Shown one piece after another: positions 29,456 through 37,723 of a DNA stretch of 64,000 nt; positions within the stretch are counted from its first letter, which is position 1; every line of letters starts with the position of its first letter. The stretch is taken from assembly GCA_964372095.1 (NCBI GenBank), contig CAYJPV010000014.1:57998-121997 (forward strand). The letters are read 5' to 3'. The stretch is from CAYJPV01 sp964372095. GTDB taxonomy: Bacteria > Acidobacteriota > Vicinamibacteria > Vicinamibacterales > JAKQTR01. The notes under the pieces are model-generated. The model saw nothing but the letters and a program-made list of their open reading frames with translations. It was not told where the DNA came from and did no database searches. A program made the translations under genes and the position numbers.

Positions 29456-30463
29456 GTGTCTACGTCACCACACCGTCGCTACAACCCCCTGCTGGATGAG
29501 TGGGTACTCTGCTCGCCTCACCGCCTCGACCGGCCGTGGCAAGGGGCCGTGTCGCCGCCCGCCAGCCGGGCCTTGCCGGCACACGATCCTGGCTGCTACC
29601 TGTGCCCGGGTAACGTGCGGGCCAACGGTCAGCGTAATCCTGCCTACGCGACCACCTTCGTGTTCGACAACGACTTCCCGGCACTGCTCGAATCGTCGGC
29701 GCCGATCGAGGATGCTCACCCGCTGCTGCGGGCGGAGCCGGCCACGGGCGTGTGCCGCGTCATCTGTTTCACACCGCGGCACGACCTCACGCTCGCGCAC
29801 ATGTCTCCCGCCGAGATCCGGCCAGTTGTCGACACCTGGGTCGGGCAGGTGGAAGAACTGGGTGCCCGCGATGACATCGGCTACGTGCAGATCTTCGAGA
29901 ACAAAGGCGAGATGATGGGATGCAGCAACCCGCATCCCCACGGCCAGGTCTGGGCCACACGCCACGTGCCGATGTACCCGTCGCGGAGGTCGGCCGCCCA
30001 GCGCAGGTATTTCAACGAGCACGGCCGCGACCTGCTCGGGGACTACCTGCTTGCCGAACTGGACGTGGTGGACCGCGTGGTCTGCGCCAACGCGCACTGG
30101 GTTGTCGTCGTGCCGTTCTGGGCGGTGTGGCCGTTCGAGACCATGATCGTGCCCCGGAGACGCGTGTCGGACCTGCCGTCGCTCGCGCCGGAGGAACGCG
30201 ACGCCCTGGCGGACGCGCTGGCTGACCTCAACGGGCGATACGACGCGCTGTTCCAGACGTCGTTTCCGTACTCCATGGGCTGGCACGGTCGCCCGACCGA
30301 CGGTGGAGAACATCCGTGGTGGCGCCTGCACGCGACGTACGCGCCACCGCTCCTGCGCTCCGCGTCGGTGCGGAAGTTCCTGGTTGGCTATGAGCTCACC
30401 GCCGAACCACAGCGCGACATCACGGCGGAGGCTGCGGCTGCGCGGCTGCGATCTGGGGGTTAG
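29456..30463 (+). CDS. galT: Galactose-1-phosphate uridylyltransferase
   Basis: It swaps UMP between UDP-glucose and galactose 1-phosphate in the Leloir pathway. CSNPHPHGQVWATRHVP holds the active-site His-Pro-His (His160, His162 nucleophile). CYLCPGN supplies zinc-binding cysteines, and HPWWRLHATYAPPLLRSA is the C-terminal substrate region. The length of 335 residues is normal. The start is GTG at 29456, with TATTCT ending 9 nt before it and no Shine-Dalgarno site. It pairs functionally with galK at 15963; an epimerase is not in the window. Confidence 0.95.
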   Translation: MSTSPHRRYNPLLDEWVLCSPHRLDRPWQGAVSPPASRALPAHDPGCYLCPGNVRANGQRNPAYATTFVFDNDFPALLESSAPIEDAHPLLRAEPATGVCRVICFTPRHDLTLAHMSPAEIRPVVDTWVGQVEELGARDDIGYVQIFENKGEMMGCSNPHPHGQVWATRHVPMYPSRRSAAQRRYFNEHGRDLLGDYLLAELDVVDRVVCANAHWVVVVPFWAVWPFETMIVPRRRVSDLPSLAPEERDALADALADLNGRYDALFQTSFPYSMGWHGRPTDGGEHPWWRLHATYAPPLLRSASVRKFLVGYELTAEPQRDITAEAAAARLRSGG

Positions 30464-30537
30464 GGGTTGGGGTTGGGGACATCCTCCGCCTTTCCCCAAT
30501 ACCCCAAACCCCACCCCCCAATCCCCAATCCCCAGTA
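30456..30537. repeat. Heptamer repeats (GGGGTTA/CCCCAAT)n, cluster 8
   Basis: GGGGTTAGGGGTTGGGGTTG-type units followed, after a short core, by CCCCAAT-type units, so the two halves are roughly complementary and could fold into a hairpin. The galT stop codon (30461-30463) is at its left edge. Confidence 0.8.
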
Positions 30538-30541
30538 AGAT
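30536..30541 (+). promoter_or_regulatory. TAAGAT -10-like box, probable leaderless start of pyk
   Basis: TAAGAT ends 6 nt before the ATG at 30548; the intervening bases are TCCCCCC-type and hold no Shine-Dalgarno site. Confidence 0.45.
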
Positions 30542-30547
30542 CCCCCC

Positions 30548-31966
30548 ATGCTGCCACCTCAGAAGACGCGTATCGTCGCCACGATTGGTCCCGCATCGGA
30601 ATCCCTGGACATGCTCGTCCGCCTGATTCGCGCCGGCATGAACGTCGCGCGTCTCAATTTCTCGCACGGGGACTTCGCGGATCACGCGGAGCGCATTGCG
30701 CGCATCGGCCAGGCTGAGCGCGAGACGGGTTGCCCGGTTGCCATCATGGCTGACTTGCCGGGGCCGAAGATGCGCATCGGCACGATCGACCCGGAGCCGG
30801 TGGAACTCCGCAGCGGTGATCCCTTCTGCCTGACGGTCGACGACATCATCGGGAACGCCAGCCGCGTATCGGTCACGTTCGAACCCCTGCCCCGGGTCGT
30901 CAAGCCCGGTGATCGGCTGTTCCTGAACGACGGTCTCGTGCAGTTGCGGGTCGACCACGCCGACGACTGCAACGTGCACTGCACCGTCACCGCGGGCGGC
31001 GAACTGCGATCCCGCAAGGGCCTGAACCTGCCGGGTATCGACCTGGGCATTTCGGCGTTTACGGACCACGACCGCGCGTGCCTGGAGTTTGCGCTGACCC
31101 ACGGCGTGGATGCGATCGGCCAGTCCTTCGTGGAAACCGCCGCCGACATCGACGCCGTCCGGCAGGCCGCCGCCGCCATCGGCCGCCAGCCGTTCATCAT
31201 TGCGAAGATCGAACGGGCGGGCGCCCTCGAGCACCTTGACGACATCCTGAAGGCCGCCGACGGCATCATGGTGGCGCGCGGTGACCTGGGCGTCGAAGTC
31301 CCGCTGGACGAAATCGCGCTGACGCAGAAGATGCTCATCGCAAAGGCGAACCTCGCCGGCAAACCCGTGATCACCGCGACGCAAATGCTCGAATCGATGG
31401 TATCGAGCCGCCTGCCCACGCGGGCGGAGGCCACCGATGTGGCCAACGCGGTGCTCGACGGCACGGACGCGATCATGCTGTCGGCAGAATCGGCAGTGGG
31501 TAAGTACCCGGAGGATGCGGTGGCTATGCTGGCGCGCATCGCGGCCACCACGGAAGCGCGGCGGCCCGCGACCCGCCTGGAGGAGCTGCGCCGGCAGTGC
31601 CTGACGCAGAAGCCCACGTCGGTGGCCGAGAGCGTGGCGACGGTCGTGGAGCATGCCCTCGAGACGGTGCCGTGCGCCGCGGCTTTCGTGCCGACACGCA
31701 CCGGCAACACGGCCCGCATGATCGCGCGCTTCAAGCCCTCCGTCTGGACGGTCGCGCTGAGCCGGGACACGTCCGTCTGTCAGGGTCTGCTCTTCTCGTT
31801 CGGCGTCGTCCCCGTGCTCCTGCACGACGAACCGGGGGACTGGCGGGTTTTCGCCCGGGAATGGCTGGCCGCCCAGCACATTGCGGGCACGACGGCCATG
31901 TTGGTGGCGGGGCCGTCGTCGAAGTTCCCCGACGCCAATCACCGGATCGAGTTCATGCGGGTGTGA
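30548..31966 (+). CDS. pyk: Pyruvate kinase
   Basis: It makes pyruvate and ATP from phosphoenolpyruvate. KTRIVATIGPASESLDMLVR, MNVARLNFSHG, the catalytic IIAKIERAGALEHLDDI, and MVARGDLGVEVP with ITATQMLESM are the family signatures. The length of 472 residues is typical, ending with the C-terminal allosteric domain. The start appears leaderless. It follows galT by about 84 bp of repeat sequence, so shared transcription is uncertain. Confidence 0.96.
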   Translation: MLPPQKTRIVATIGPASESLDMLVRLIRAGMNVARLNFSHGDFADHAERIARIGQAERETGCPVAIMADLPGPKMRIGTIDPEPVELRSGDPFCLTVDDIIGNASRVSVTFEPLPRVVKPGDRLFLNDGLVQLRVDHADDCNVHCTVTAGGELRSRKGLNLPGIDLGISAFTDHDRACLEFALTHGVDAIGQSFVETAADIDAVRQAAAAIGRQPFIIAKIERAGALEHLDDILKAADGIMVARGDLGVEVPLDEIALTQKMLIAKANLAGKPVITATQMLESMVSSRLPTRAEATDVANAVLDGTDAIMLSAESAVGKYPEDAVAMLARIAATTEARRPATRLEELRRQCLTQKPTSVAESVATVVEHALETVPCAAAFVPTRTGNTARMIARFKPSVWTVALSRDTSVCQGLLFSFGVVPVLLHDEPGDWRVFAREWLAAQHIAGTTAMLVAGPSSKFPDANHRIEFMRV

Positions 31967-31974
31967 GGGGCGCT

Positions 31975-32043
31975 CTTGCCCCTTGCCCCTTGCCCCTTGC
32001 CCCTTGTCCCTACTGTCTACTGACTACTGACTACTGACTACCA
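31975..32043. repeat. Heptamer repeats (TTGCCCC)n and (TGACTAC)n, cluster 9
   Basis: Four or five TTGCCCC units, then five TGACTAC/TGTCTAC units. The second array runs into the 3' end of the kinase gene on the minus strand and supplies its last codons and stop (32031-32033). Confidence 0.85.
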
Positions 32044-32594
32044 TCTACTGAACGTAGCGCTCCCCCAATGGCCGCGACGGCTGTCTCGAAGCGGGCGTCC
32101 CAGCCCCCCGATACCGTCACCACGTGCGCGCCCTGGCCCGAGAGAGTTGCCCGGAATCGTTCGAATAGTTCGCCCCGGCGTCCGGAATCGGCGCGTTGAT
32201 GGCCGTCTTCGGCCCAGGAGACGTCGATGTCGTGCAGCAGGTAGAGGCCGGCGAGCCGTTCGGCCGCCGCCGGCGGAATCCATGCGGGGCAGTCGCCGTA
32301 GTAGTGCCGGCTGTAGACCACGGTACTGAGCAGGTCCGTATCGTGGATGACCAGCGCGCAACCGGCCGCCCGGGCTTCGGCAACGGCGGCGTCCTCGAGC
32401 TGGCGCTGCCCTCGGCCGATCGGATCCACGTCGGCGAACTCGACCGGCCGCGGGTGCTCCTCCACGTATTGCCGTGCGAACTCCGCGGAACACGGCGCGC
32501 CGAAATGCGCGGCCAGACGGCCGGCCAGCCACGTCTTCCCCGTGCATTCGGGTCCGATCAGCACCACGCGCAGCAGCGCGTGCCCGTCCGTCAT
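32031..32594 (-). CDS. NadR-like P-loop nucleoside/vitamin kinase
   Basis: The 187-residue product starts LLRVVLIGPECTGKTWLAGR, a Walker A P-loop, followed by FARQYVEEHPRPVEFADVD, AGCALVIHDTDLLSTVVYS and LLHDIDVSWAEDGHQRAD. These match the ribosylnicotinamide kinase domain of NadR (AAA_28 type). The NMN adenylyltransferase domain of full NadR is absent. The ATG overlaps the transporter stop by 4 nt, so the two are coupled. NadR with PnuC would mean nicotinamide riboside salvage, but the TPP riboswitch at the head of this unit argues for phosphorylating thiamine or a precursor. The last codons and stop fall in a heptamer array. Confidence 0.78.
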   Translation of the reverse strand: MTDGHALLRVVLIGPECTGKTWLAGRLAAHFGAPCSAEFARQYVEEHPRPVEFADVDPIGRGQRQLEDAAVAEARAAGCALVIHDTDLLSTVVYSRHYYGDCPAWIPPAAAERLAGLYLLHDIDVSWAEDGHQRADSGRRGELFERFRATLSGQGAHVVTVSGGWDARFETAVAAIGGALRSVDGSQ

Positions 32595-33217
32595 GACCCC
32601 TCGCTTTCCCCTGAAGAATCGGCTGCCTCGACGTACGCGGGCCCTTGGCTCTCACGTGTCATCGAGGCGCGCCACTCCCGGTGCCCAAGGACTGCCAGCA
32701 CCAGGAACACCGCGTACAGACCGGTCGTCTGCACGAGACCCTGCGACAGGTACATCGCCACATAGATCGCATCGACGGCAATCCATACCGTCCAGGTCTC
32801 AATCCACTTGCGGGTGGTCATGAACTGCGCCGCCAGGCTGAACGATGTCGTGCCGGCATCAACGAGCGGCCACACGGCATCGGTGCGGTCACGCAGGAAC
32901 AGGCCCAGACACGCTGTTCCCGTTGCCGCGGCCGCGGCGAGCGCCCAGATCATACGCGCCGGCGCTTTGGTCACGGGCAGTTCTCCTCTGCCCTCCCGCG
33001 GGTGCCGCCACGCGTACCACCCGTACAGACTGATGGCGACATAACCCAGTTGCAGGGCCGCAGACCCGTACAGGCGTGCCTCGAAGAACACGACGGCGAA
33101 CAGCGCGACGCTGACGATGCCCACGGGCCAGCACCAGACGTGCTGACGGATCGTCAGCCAGACGCCCGCCACGCCGAACACGACGCCCGTGGTCTCGATC
33201 AGCCGGGCAAACTCCAC
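32591..33217 (-). CDS. PnuC-family vitamin transporter, probable thiamine type (PnuT)
   Basis: The start is GTG at 33217, with AAGGA upstream. The 208-residue membrane protein has about seven hydrophobic segments and the PnuC landmarks LQLGYVAISLYGWYAWRHP and SFSLAAQFMTTRKWIETW followed by WIAVDAIYVAMYLSQGL. PnuC proteins are facilitators for nicotinamide riboside; the relatives PnuT and PnuX carry thiamine and riboflavin. Its place downstream of a TPP riboswitch and TonB receptor, and coupled to a kinase that would trap substrate, favours thiamine. The sequence alone does not settle specificity. Confidence 0.85.
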   Translation of the reverse strand: MEFARLIETTGVVFGVAGVWLTIRQHVWCWPVGIVSVALFAVVFFEARLYGSAALQLGYVAISLYGWYAWRHPREGRGELPVTKAPARMIWALAAAAATGTACLGLFLRDRTDAVWPLVDAGTTSFSLAAQFMTTRKWIETWTVWIAVDAIYVAMYLSQGLVQTTGLYAVFLVLAVLGHREWRASMTRESQGPAYVEAADSSGESEGS

Positions 33218-33230
33218 GCCAGCACATCCT

Positions 33231-33344
33231 TTCGGCTTACGGCCTGCGGCTTTCGGCTTTCGGCGATCGGCTATCGGCCATCGGCGATCGGCCGCTGCCT
33301 TGTCCCTTGTCCCTTGCCCCTTGCCCCTTGCCCCTACCCATGCC
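33231..33344. repeat. Heptamer tandem repeats, cluster 10
   Basis: GGCTTTC/GGCTATC/GGCGATC units (about 33240-33292), then TTGTCCC/TTGCCCC units (about 33299-33335). They fill the space between the transporter and the TonB receptor genes, within the presumed operon. Confidence 0.85.
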
Positions 33345-33345
33345 C

Positions 33346-35718
33346 CTAGAACCTCACCTCCGCCGTCACGTACACGCTGCGGGTGGCGAGGGGGTAGTAA
33401 TACGACGTGCCGGCCGGCATCTCACCGCCTGCCGCATCGCGTACGAAGTACTGATAACTGTAGCCGCCGGGCCAGGCACGTCGCTCGTTCAGCAGGTTGA
33501 CGCCCTGCACACGCAGTCGCGTGTCACCGCGGGCACCACGACGGGCGATCGACAACGTCACCTGACCGTCGAGCGTGAAGAAGGACGGCGTCCGGAAACC
33601 GGCATGCCCGGTGTTGTCCAGCTGCGACTCGCTCACCCAACGGCCCGAGGCGTCGGCCGCGACAGACGAGACGGGCGCCCACGAAACCGTGCCGTTGAGA
33701 ATCGTCGATGGCGTCAACAGCGGCGCGACGTCCTGCGCGATACGCGCCACGCTGTCGATCCACGCGAACGCGGCGTCGTAGACGTCGTAGTACTGCGTCC
33801 AGGCGTCAATGCGGTTCCGGCTGAACGCCGCCGTGGCCGCCGCACGCCATGCGGGGGCAGGCTGCCAGACGACGTCGGCCTCAATGCCCCTCCGCGAACT
33901 GCGACCGACATTGCGCCGCGTCGGAAGGCCGATGCCTGACAACTCGCCGGTCAGCGCAATCTCGTCGCGGAACTCCATCGCGTAGGCGTTCACCTTGAGC
34001 GTCAGCGTGTTGCGGTGGTACTCGGCGCCCGCTTCAAGATCCACCACGCGCTCGGGCCTGACGGCCGACAGGTCGTAGGGCAGCGTGGCATTGTCTTCGC
34101 CGAACAGCATGTCGCTGCGGGCCGGTTCGCGACTCATGCGGCCGACCGACGCGTAGAAACTGACAGCCGGCGCAGGTGCGAACCGCGCGCCCGCCTTCGG
34201 GTTGAAGAACGTCCAGGTCACGGATCCAAGCGGCTGTTCGCCTTCGTACCTGAAGGCCGCATGCCTCAACTGCGCGTCAGCCCAGAATGACGCGGCGCCC
34301 GCCCGCCAGGTGGCCTTGATGAACGTATTGGCCTCTGACTTCTCCCCGGTGTTCGTGTACGCGCGGTCCCCGCCGACCACATCCATGAAGTGGTCGCGGG
34401 TGAACGTATTGGCGTGGGCACCCCAGTTCAGCGCGAGCCGGCCTCGCTGGTGGGTCGCCCCCAGCACGGCACCGACGGCATGGCCGTTGATGGCGTACTG
34501 CTGGAGGTGCTCGCGAGGCGTGTCCCAGATCCTGAACCACCCCTGCGCGCCGTTGTAGTAGGCCTGCGCCATGAACGTCGAGGACGATCCGACGACGCGC
34601 GTGAACTGCGCCTGGACGAAATCCTGGCCGAATCGATCCCGCTCGTCGGTGGACATCGGATTCGAACGCAGGTTGGCGGCCAGGGTGTCGGGATCGGTGG
34701 CCAGGTACGCCAACTGCGTGCGCGTGCGTCCCGAAAACCCGAAGAGCTTCAACATCGACGCCCGGCCCTGGTGCGTGGCGCCGTAGTAGAACGTCCCCTG
34801 ATCGGCCCCCGAATGCTCACGGAACCCGTCGGACGTCTGCGCCGACGCGCGGCCGTAGTACGCGACGCCGTGATCGAACCGGCCGGAGTGCACGGCGGCC
34901 GTGCCTCGGCCCGTTCCCCACGACCCGGCGCTGCCCTGGAACTCGAAACCCGCGCGCTCGGCCGGGTTCACGCTGGCGAAGTTCACGGAACCGCCGTAGG
35001 ACGCGGACCCCACGCTGGACGTGCCCACGCCGCGCTGGACCTGCACGCTGTCGACCACACTGGTGAAGTCACCGAAGTTCGAGAAGTACAGAGCCTGGTC
35101 CTCGGGGTCCTGCAGGGGCACGCCGTCCAGCGTGATGTTGAGGCGCGTCTGGCCGATGCCCCGGATGTTGAAGTAGGCGTAGCCTGCGGCCGCCCCGCTG
35201 TCGGACTGCGCGTTGACCGACGGCGCGCGGCTGAGGAGGAACGGCATCTCCTGGCCCCGATTGACGCCGGTCAACTCCGCCAACGTCAGGTCCGACTTCG
35301 TCACGGGATCCAGGTCCGCAGCCCGCACCGCACGCACGACGACGTCCTCGCGCAGGTGCAGGGGCACCGAGAGCGTGATTTCGATCGGTCCGGTTCCGGC
35401 CGACACCTCGAGTTCGCGGCGAAGCACGTCGAACCCGTCGAGGGACGCCTGCAGGGCGTGCCGGCCCGGGCGCACGAGGACGGACCAGTGTCCGGTGGCT
35501 CCGGCCACCGTACGCTGCGCGCCGAGTTCAACGACCGCGCCAGGCAGCGGCCGTCCTTCCGCATCGCGCACGATCCCGGTCACGGTGACGGACCGCGCCT
35601 GCCCTTCCTGCGCGAGCGCCGGTGGGATCCAGCGGGCGTCGGTTCCGACGCCCGCGACGAACAGGGCACAGAGGACGATCCCCCTGACCCGCGTGCGACG
35701 TGTAGATGTGGACGACAT
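33346..35718 (-). CDS. TonB-dependent outer-membrane receptor, TPP-riboswitch controlled
   Basis: The start is the ATG at 35718, 7 nt after GAGGAGGCG; upstream codons in this frame overlap the leader. The 790-residue product has a signal peptide (to about residue 37), a carboxypeptidase-regulatory-like beta sandwich (about 40-115, VTVTGIVRDAEGRPLPGAVV), a plug domain (about 120-240, NIRGIGQTRLNITLDGVPL and VQRGVGTSSVGSASYGGSVN) and a 22-strand-type barrel ending in VYVTAEVRF. The TPP riboswitch before it implies import of thiamine or its phosphates across the outer membrane. It heads a probable unit with the PnuC-type transporter and kinase. Confidence 0.9.
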   Translation of the reverse strand: MSSTSTRRTRVRGIVLCALFVAGVGTDARWIPPALAQEGQARSVTVTGIVRDAEGRPLPGAVVELGAQRTVAGATGHWSVLVRPGRHALQASLDGFDVLRRELEVSAGTGPIEITLSVPLHLREDVVVRAVRAADLDPVTKSDLTLAELTGVNRGQEMPFLLSRAPSVNAQSDSGAAAGYAYFNIRGIGQTRLNITLDGVPLQDPEDQALYFSNFGDFTSVVDSVQVQRGVGTSSVGSASYGGSVNFASVNPAERAGFEFQGSAGSWGTGRGTAAVHSGRFDHGVAYYGRASAQTSDGFREHSGADQGTFYYGATHQGRASMLKLFGFSGRTRTQLAYLATDPDTLAANLRSNPMSTDERDRFGQDFVQAQFTRVVGSSSTFMAQAYYNGAQGWFRIWDTPREHLQQYAINGHAVGAVLGATHQRGRLALNWGAHANTFTRDHFMDVVGGDRAYTNTGEKSEANTFIKATWRAGAASFWADAQLRHAAFRYEGEQPLGSVTWTFFNPKAGARFAPAPAVSFYASVGRMSREPARSDMLFGEDNATLPYDLSAVRPERVVDLEAGAEYHRNTLTLKVNAYAMEFRDEIALTGELSGIGLPTRRNVGRSSRRGIEADVVWQPAPAWRAAATAAFSRNRIDAWTQYYDVYDAAFAWIDSVARIAQDVAPLLTPSTILNGTVSWAPVSSVAADASGRWVSESQLDNTGHAGFRTPSFFTLDGQVTLSIARRGARGDTRLRVQGVNLLNERRAWPGGYSYQYFVRDAAGGEMPAGTSYYYPLATRSVYVTAEVRF

Positions 35719-35811
35719 GGAAACGCCTCCTCTCCTCGGGTGTGACCCACGAAGTGATCGAGACGGATCCTGGAGTGGTAGTGCGTGATAGAGATCGTGC
35801 CGAAACTCGCT

Positions 35812-35892
35812 CGCCTTCCCTACGCCGGTATCAACCGGATCAGGTTCCGAGGGTTTGATCTCAGGCCGTGAGGCCACCCCTAGGCTTCCGCC
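35812..35892 (-). promoter_or_regulatory. TPP riboswitch (THI element)
   Basis: Read on the minus strand, the sequence has AGGGGTG near the 5' end, the conserved CTGAGATC (35857-35864 on the plus strand), GGAACCTGATCCGG and ATACCGGCGTAGGGA, in the order and spacing of the thiamine pyrophosphate aptamer. It ends about 94 nt before the receptor ATG, leaving room for an expression platform over the GAGGAGG ribosome site. TPP binding should switch the gene off. Confidence 0.93.
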
Positions 35893-36019
35893 ACTGACTA
35901 GTGTGCGGCGGCCACGGCTTGCGCGTCAAGGAGGAGTGGGGCGGCCAAAGGCCGAAAGCCGACGGCCGATAGCCGAAATATGGTTGTGCCCCCGCTGACG
36001 GTTTGGGATTAGGATACGC
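35893..36019. repeat. Divergent spacer with heptamer repeats, cluster 11
   Basis: The gene-free stretch from 35719 to 36019 holds the receptor leader, the TPP riboswitch, and then GGCCGAA/AGCCGAC/GGCCGAT units at about 35941-35979 with 7-bp period. A TAGGAT box follows at 36010. Promoters for both directions should lie here, but no clear -35/-10 pair was found for the riboswitch transcript. Confidence 0.7.
36010..36015 (+). promoter_or_regulatory. TAGGAT -10-like box before the PIN-PhoH gene
   Basis: TAGGAT ends 4 nt before a GTG at 36020 that is in frame with the PhoH gene. If used as a promoter, translation could start leaderless at that GTG or at the downstream ATG with its own ribosome site. 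Confidence 0.4.
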
Positions 36020-36082
36020 GTGAGGATCGGGTCGTCAGCATCACCCCAGCGGTGCGTGCGACCCCCGGGCCCAGGAGGGCGG

Positions 36083-37528
36083 ATGGCATCACAGGACGCA
36101 AGTTCGTCCAGGAAGACGTTTGTCGTCGATACCAGCATTCTCGTTGCCGCGCCGGATTCGGTTTCCCACCTCACGCCGGACAACATTGTCGTCATTCCGT
36201 TTCCTGTCCTCCAGGAACTGGATCGACGGCGCACCGCCGCCAACGGCGTCGGGTACACGGCCCGCAACACCATCAGGCTCATCGATCGGATTCAGACACA
36301 GGCTTCGGCCGAACAGTTGCAGACGGGCATTCCCTACAATGGGGGCGTCCTGCAGTTCCACAACGGTCAGGTGGACCTGTCGCAGGCATGGCCCGGCTTC
36401 AAGACCGACTACGCCGACGACGCCATCATCATGCTCGCGGCGGAACACCAGCACAGCCACCCGGCCGACAACGTGATCCTGCTGACGCGTGACGCGGCCA
36501 TGCGCTGCAAGGCGCGGGCGCGCGGGGTACGCGCCGAGGACTACTACAGCGACCGGCCGATCGCCTCGCCGGAGCAGTTCTACTCGGGCCGGATCCGGAT
36601 CGAGTTGCCGGCTGACCACGCCGGCCTGCTCTCGACGCTGCACCACGAGCAGCGCCTGCCGGCGGATGCGCTGGCCGGCTTCGTCGACGTGTCGGAACTG
36701 CTGGTCAACCAGTGCTGCGAGTTGCGCGTCAGCGAGAGCAACAAGAGCGCCTGGGGCATCTTCAAGCGCGACGGCGGCGTCGGCTTCCTGCGGCGGGTGA
36801 ACACGAAAACCGGCGAGAAGTTCGGGCCCTGCAGCCCCGAGCAGGCCTGCGCCCGCGAACTCATTCTGGACAACGACACGCTCATCACCAGCGTAGTCGG
36901 CATCGCGGGCACGGGCAAGACGCTCATCGCCCTGCTGTCGGCCTACGAGATGTACCGCGCCGGCCGCGTCTCGCGCATCGAAGTCTACCGCCTCAATGCC
37001 GAAGCCGGGCGGCAACTGGGCTTCCTGCCCGGGGACGTCGGCGACAAGATGGCGCCGTGGGCGCGCCCCATCATCGACAACATGGACTTCATCCTCCGGC
37101 GCCTGCACGGCGGCGCCCGCTGGACGAACCCGCTCGCCGATCACCAGGCCGACAAGACCGACAAGGCCGACCGGCGCGAAGCCCCGCCGTCGGTGACGGT
37201 CGAACACCTGCTCCAGACGAACGCCCTCGAGATCGCGCCCATCAACTACCTGCGCGGCCGGTCCATTCACGACGCGGTCATCATCGTCGACGACGGGCAG
37301 AACCTGACCCAGGAGGACATGAAACTCGTTCTGACCCGCGCCGGAGAAGGGGCACGGGTCATTCTGACCGGTGACCCCGACCAGATCGACCGGTCCGAAA
37401 TCAACGCGCTGTCCAACGGGCTCGTTCAAGTCGTGGAGCGGTTCAAGGGCGAGGCGTGTTTCGCTCACTTGCGCATGACCGACGTCGTGCGCTCGAAGAT
37501 CGCCGAACTGGCGGCGAAGCTGCTCTGA
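36083..37528 (+). CDS. PIN domain - PhoH-like ATPase
   Basis: The ATG at 36083 is preferred because GGAGGGCG stands 5 nt before it; the in-frame GTG at 36020 would add 21 residues of low-complexity sequence. The N-terminal PIN nuclease-like domain (residues about 10-150) has FVVDTSILVAAP, DYADDAIIMLA and ILLTRDAAMRCKARA with acidic site residues. The PhoH domain (about 235-480) has Walker A VGIAGTGKTLIALL, then IIVDDGQNLTQEDMKLVLTR. The usual Walker B ending is DEAQN; here it reads DDGQN, so the catalytic Glu is an Asp. PIN-PhoH proteins are linked to RNA unwinding and cleavage. 481 residues. Confidence 0.9.
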   Translation: MASQDASSSRKTFVVDTSILVAAPDSVSHLTPDNIVVIPFPVLQELDRRRTAANGVGYTARNTIRLIDRIQTQASAEQLQTGIPYNGGVLQFHNGQVDLSQAWPGFKTDYADDAIIMLAAEHQHSHPADNVILLTRDAAMRCKARARGVRAEDYYSDRPIASPEQFYSGRIRIELPADHAGLLSTLHHEQRLPADALAGFVDVSELLVNQCCELRVSESNKSAWGIFKRDGGVGFLRRVNTKTGEKFGPCSPEQACARELILDNDTLITSVVGIAGTGKTLIALLSAYEMYRAGRVSRIEVYRLNAEAGRQLGFLPGDVGDKMAPWARPIIDNMDFILRRLHGGARWTNPLADHQADKTDKADRREAPPSVTVEHLLQTNALEIAPINYLRGRSIHDAVIIVDDGQNLTQEDMKLVLTRAGEGARVILTGDPDQIDRSEINALSNGLVQVVERFKGEACFAHLRMTDVVRSKIAELAAKLL

Positions 37529-37532
37529 CACT

Positions 37533-37637
37533 CGGGGTTGGGGATTGGGGGTTGGGGACTGGGGAAGGCAGAGGATGTCCCCGGTCCCCTCCCCATGTCC
37601 CACGCCCCAATCCCCAATCCCCAACCCCCCCCCCCCC
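37533..37637. repeat. Heptamer repeats (GGGGATT/CCCCAAT)n, cluster 12
   Basis: GGGGTTG/GGGGATT units (37534-37564), a short core, then CCCCAATCCCCAATCC-type units to about 37626, ending in a run of Cs. As in cluster 8, the halves are roughly complementary. The remaining spacer to 37723 has a TAAGAT at 37670-37675 that could be a -10 box for the tricorn gene. Confidence 0.8.
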
Positions 37638-37723
37638 GGGAACCATTACCCAGGAATGCCGGGCAAACGTAAGATCACCCGTGTCGCACTCCGCGGCACG
37701 CTTTTCTGGAGACGTCTGCATCC

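Noticed and set aside
29465..31942. 825-residue minus-strand open frame
   Set aside because: Complement of galT and pyk, and it crosses heptamer repeats; no recognisable domain.
32591..33217. Calling the transporter pnuC for nicotinamide riboside
   Set aside because: The NadR-like neighbour supports it, but the TPP riboswitch and TonB receptor at the head of the unit favour thiamine; the symbol was left empty.
35760..35892. Cobalamin riboswitch before the TonB receptor
   Set aside because: TonB vitamin receptors often have one, but the conserved boxes here (CTGAGA, GGAACCTGAT) are those of the TPP aptamer.
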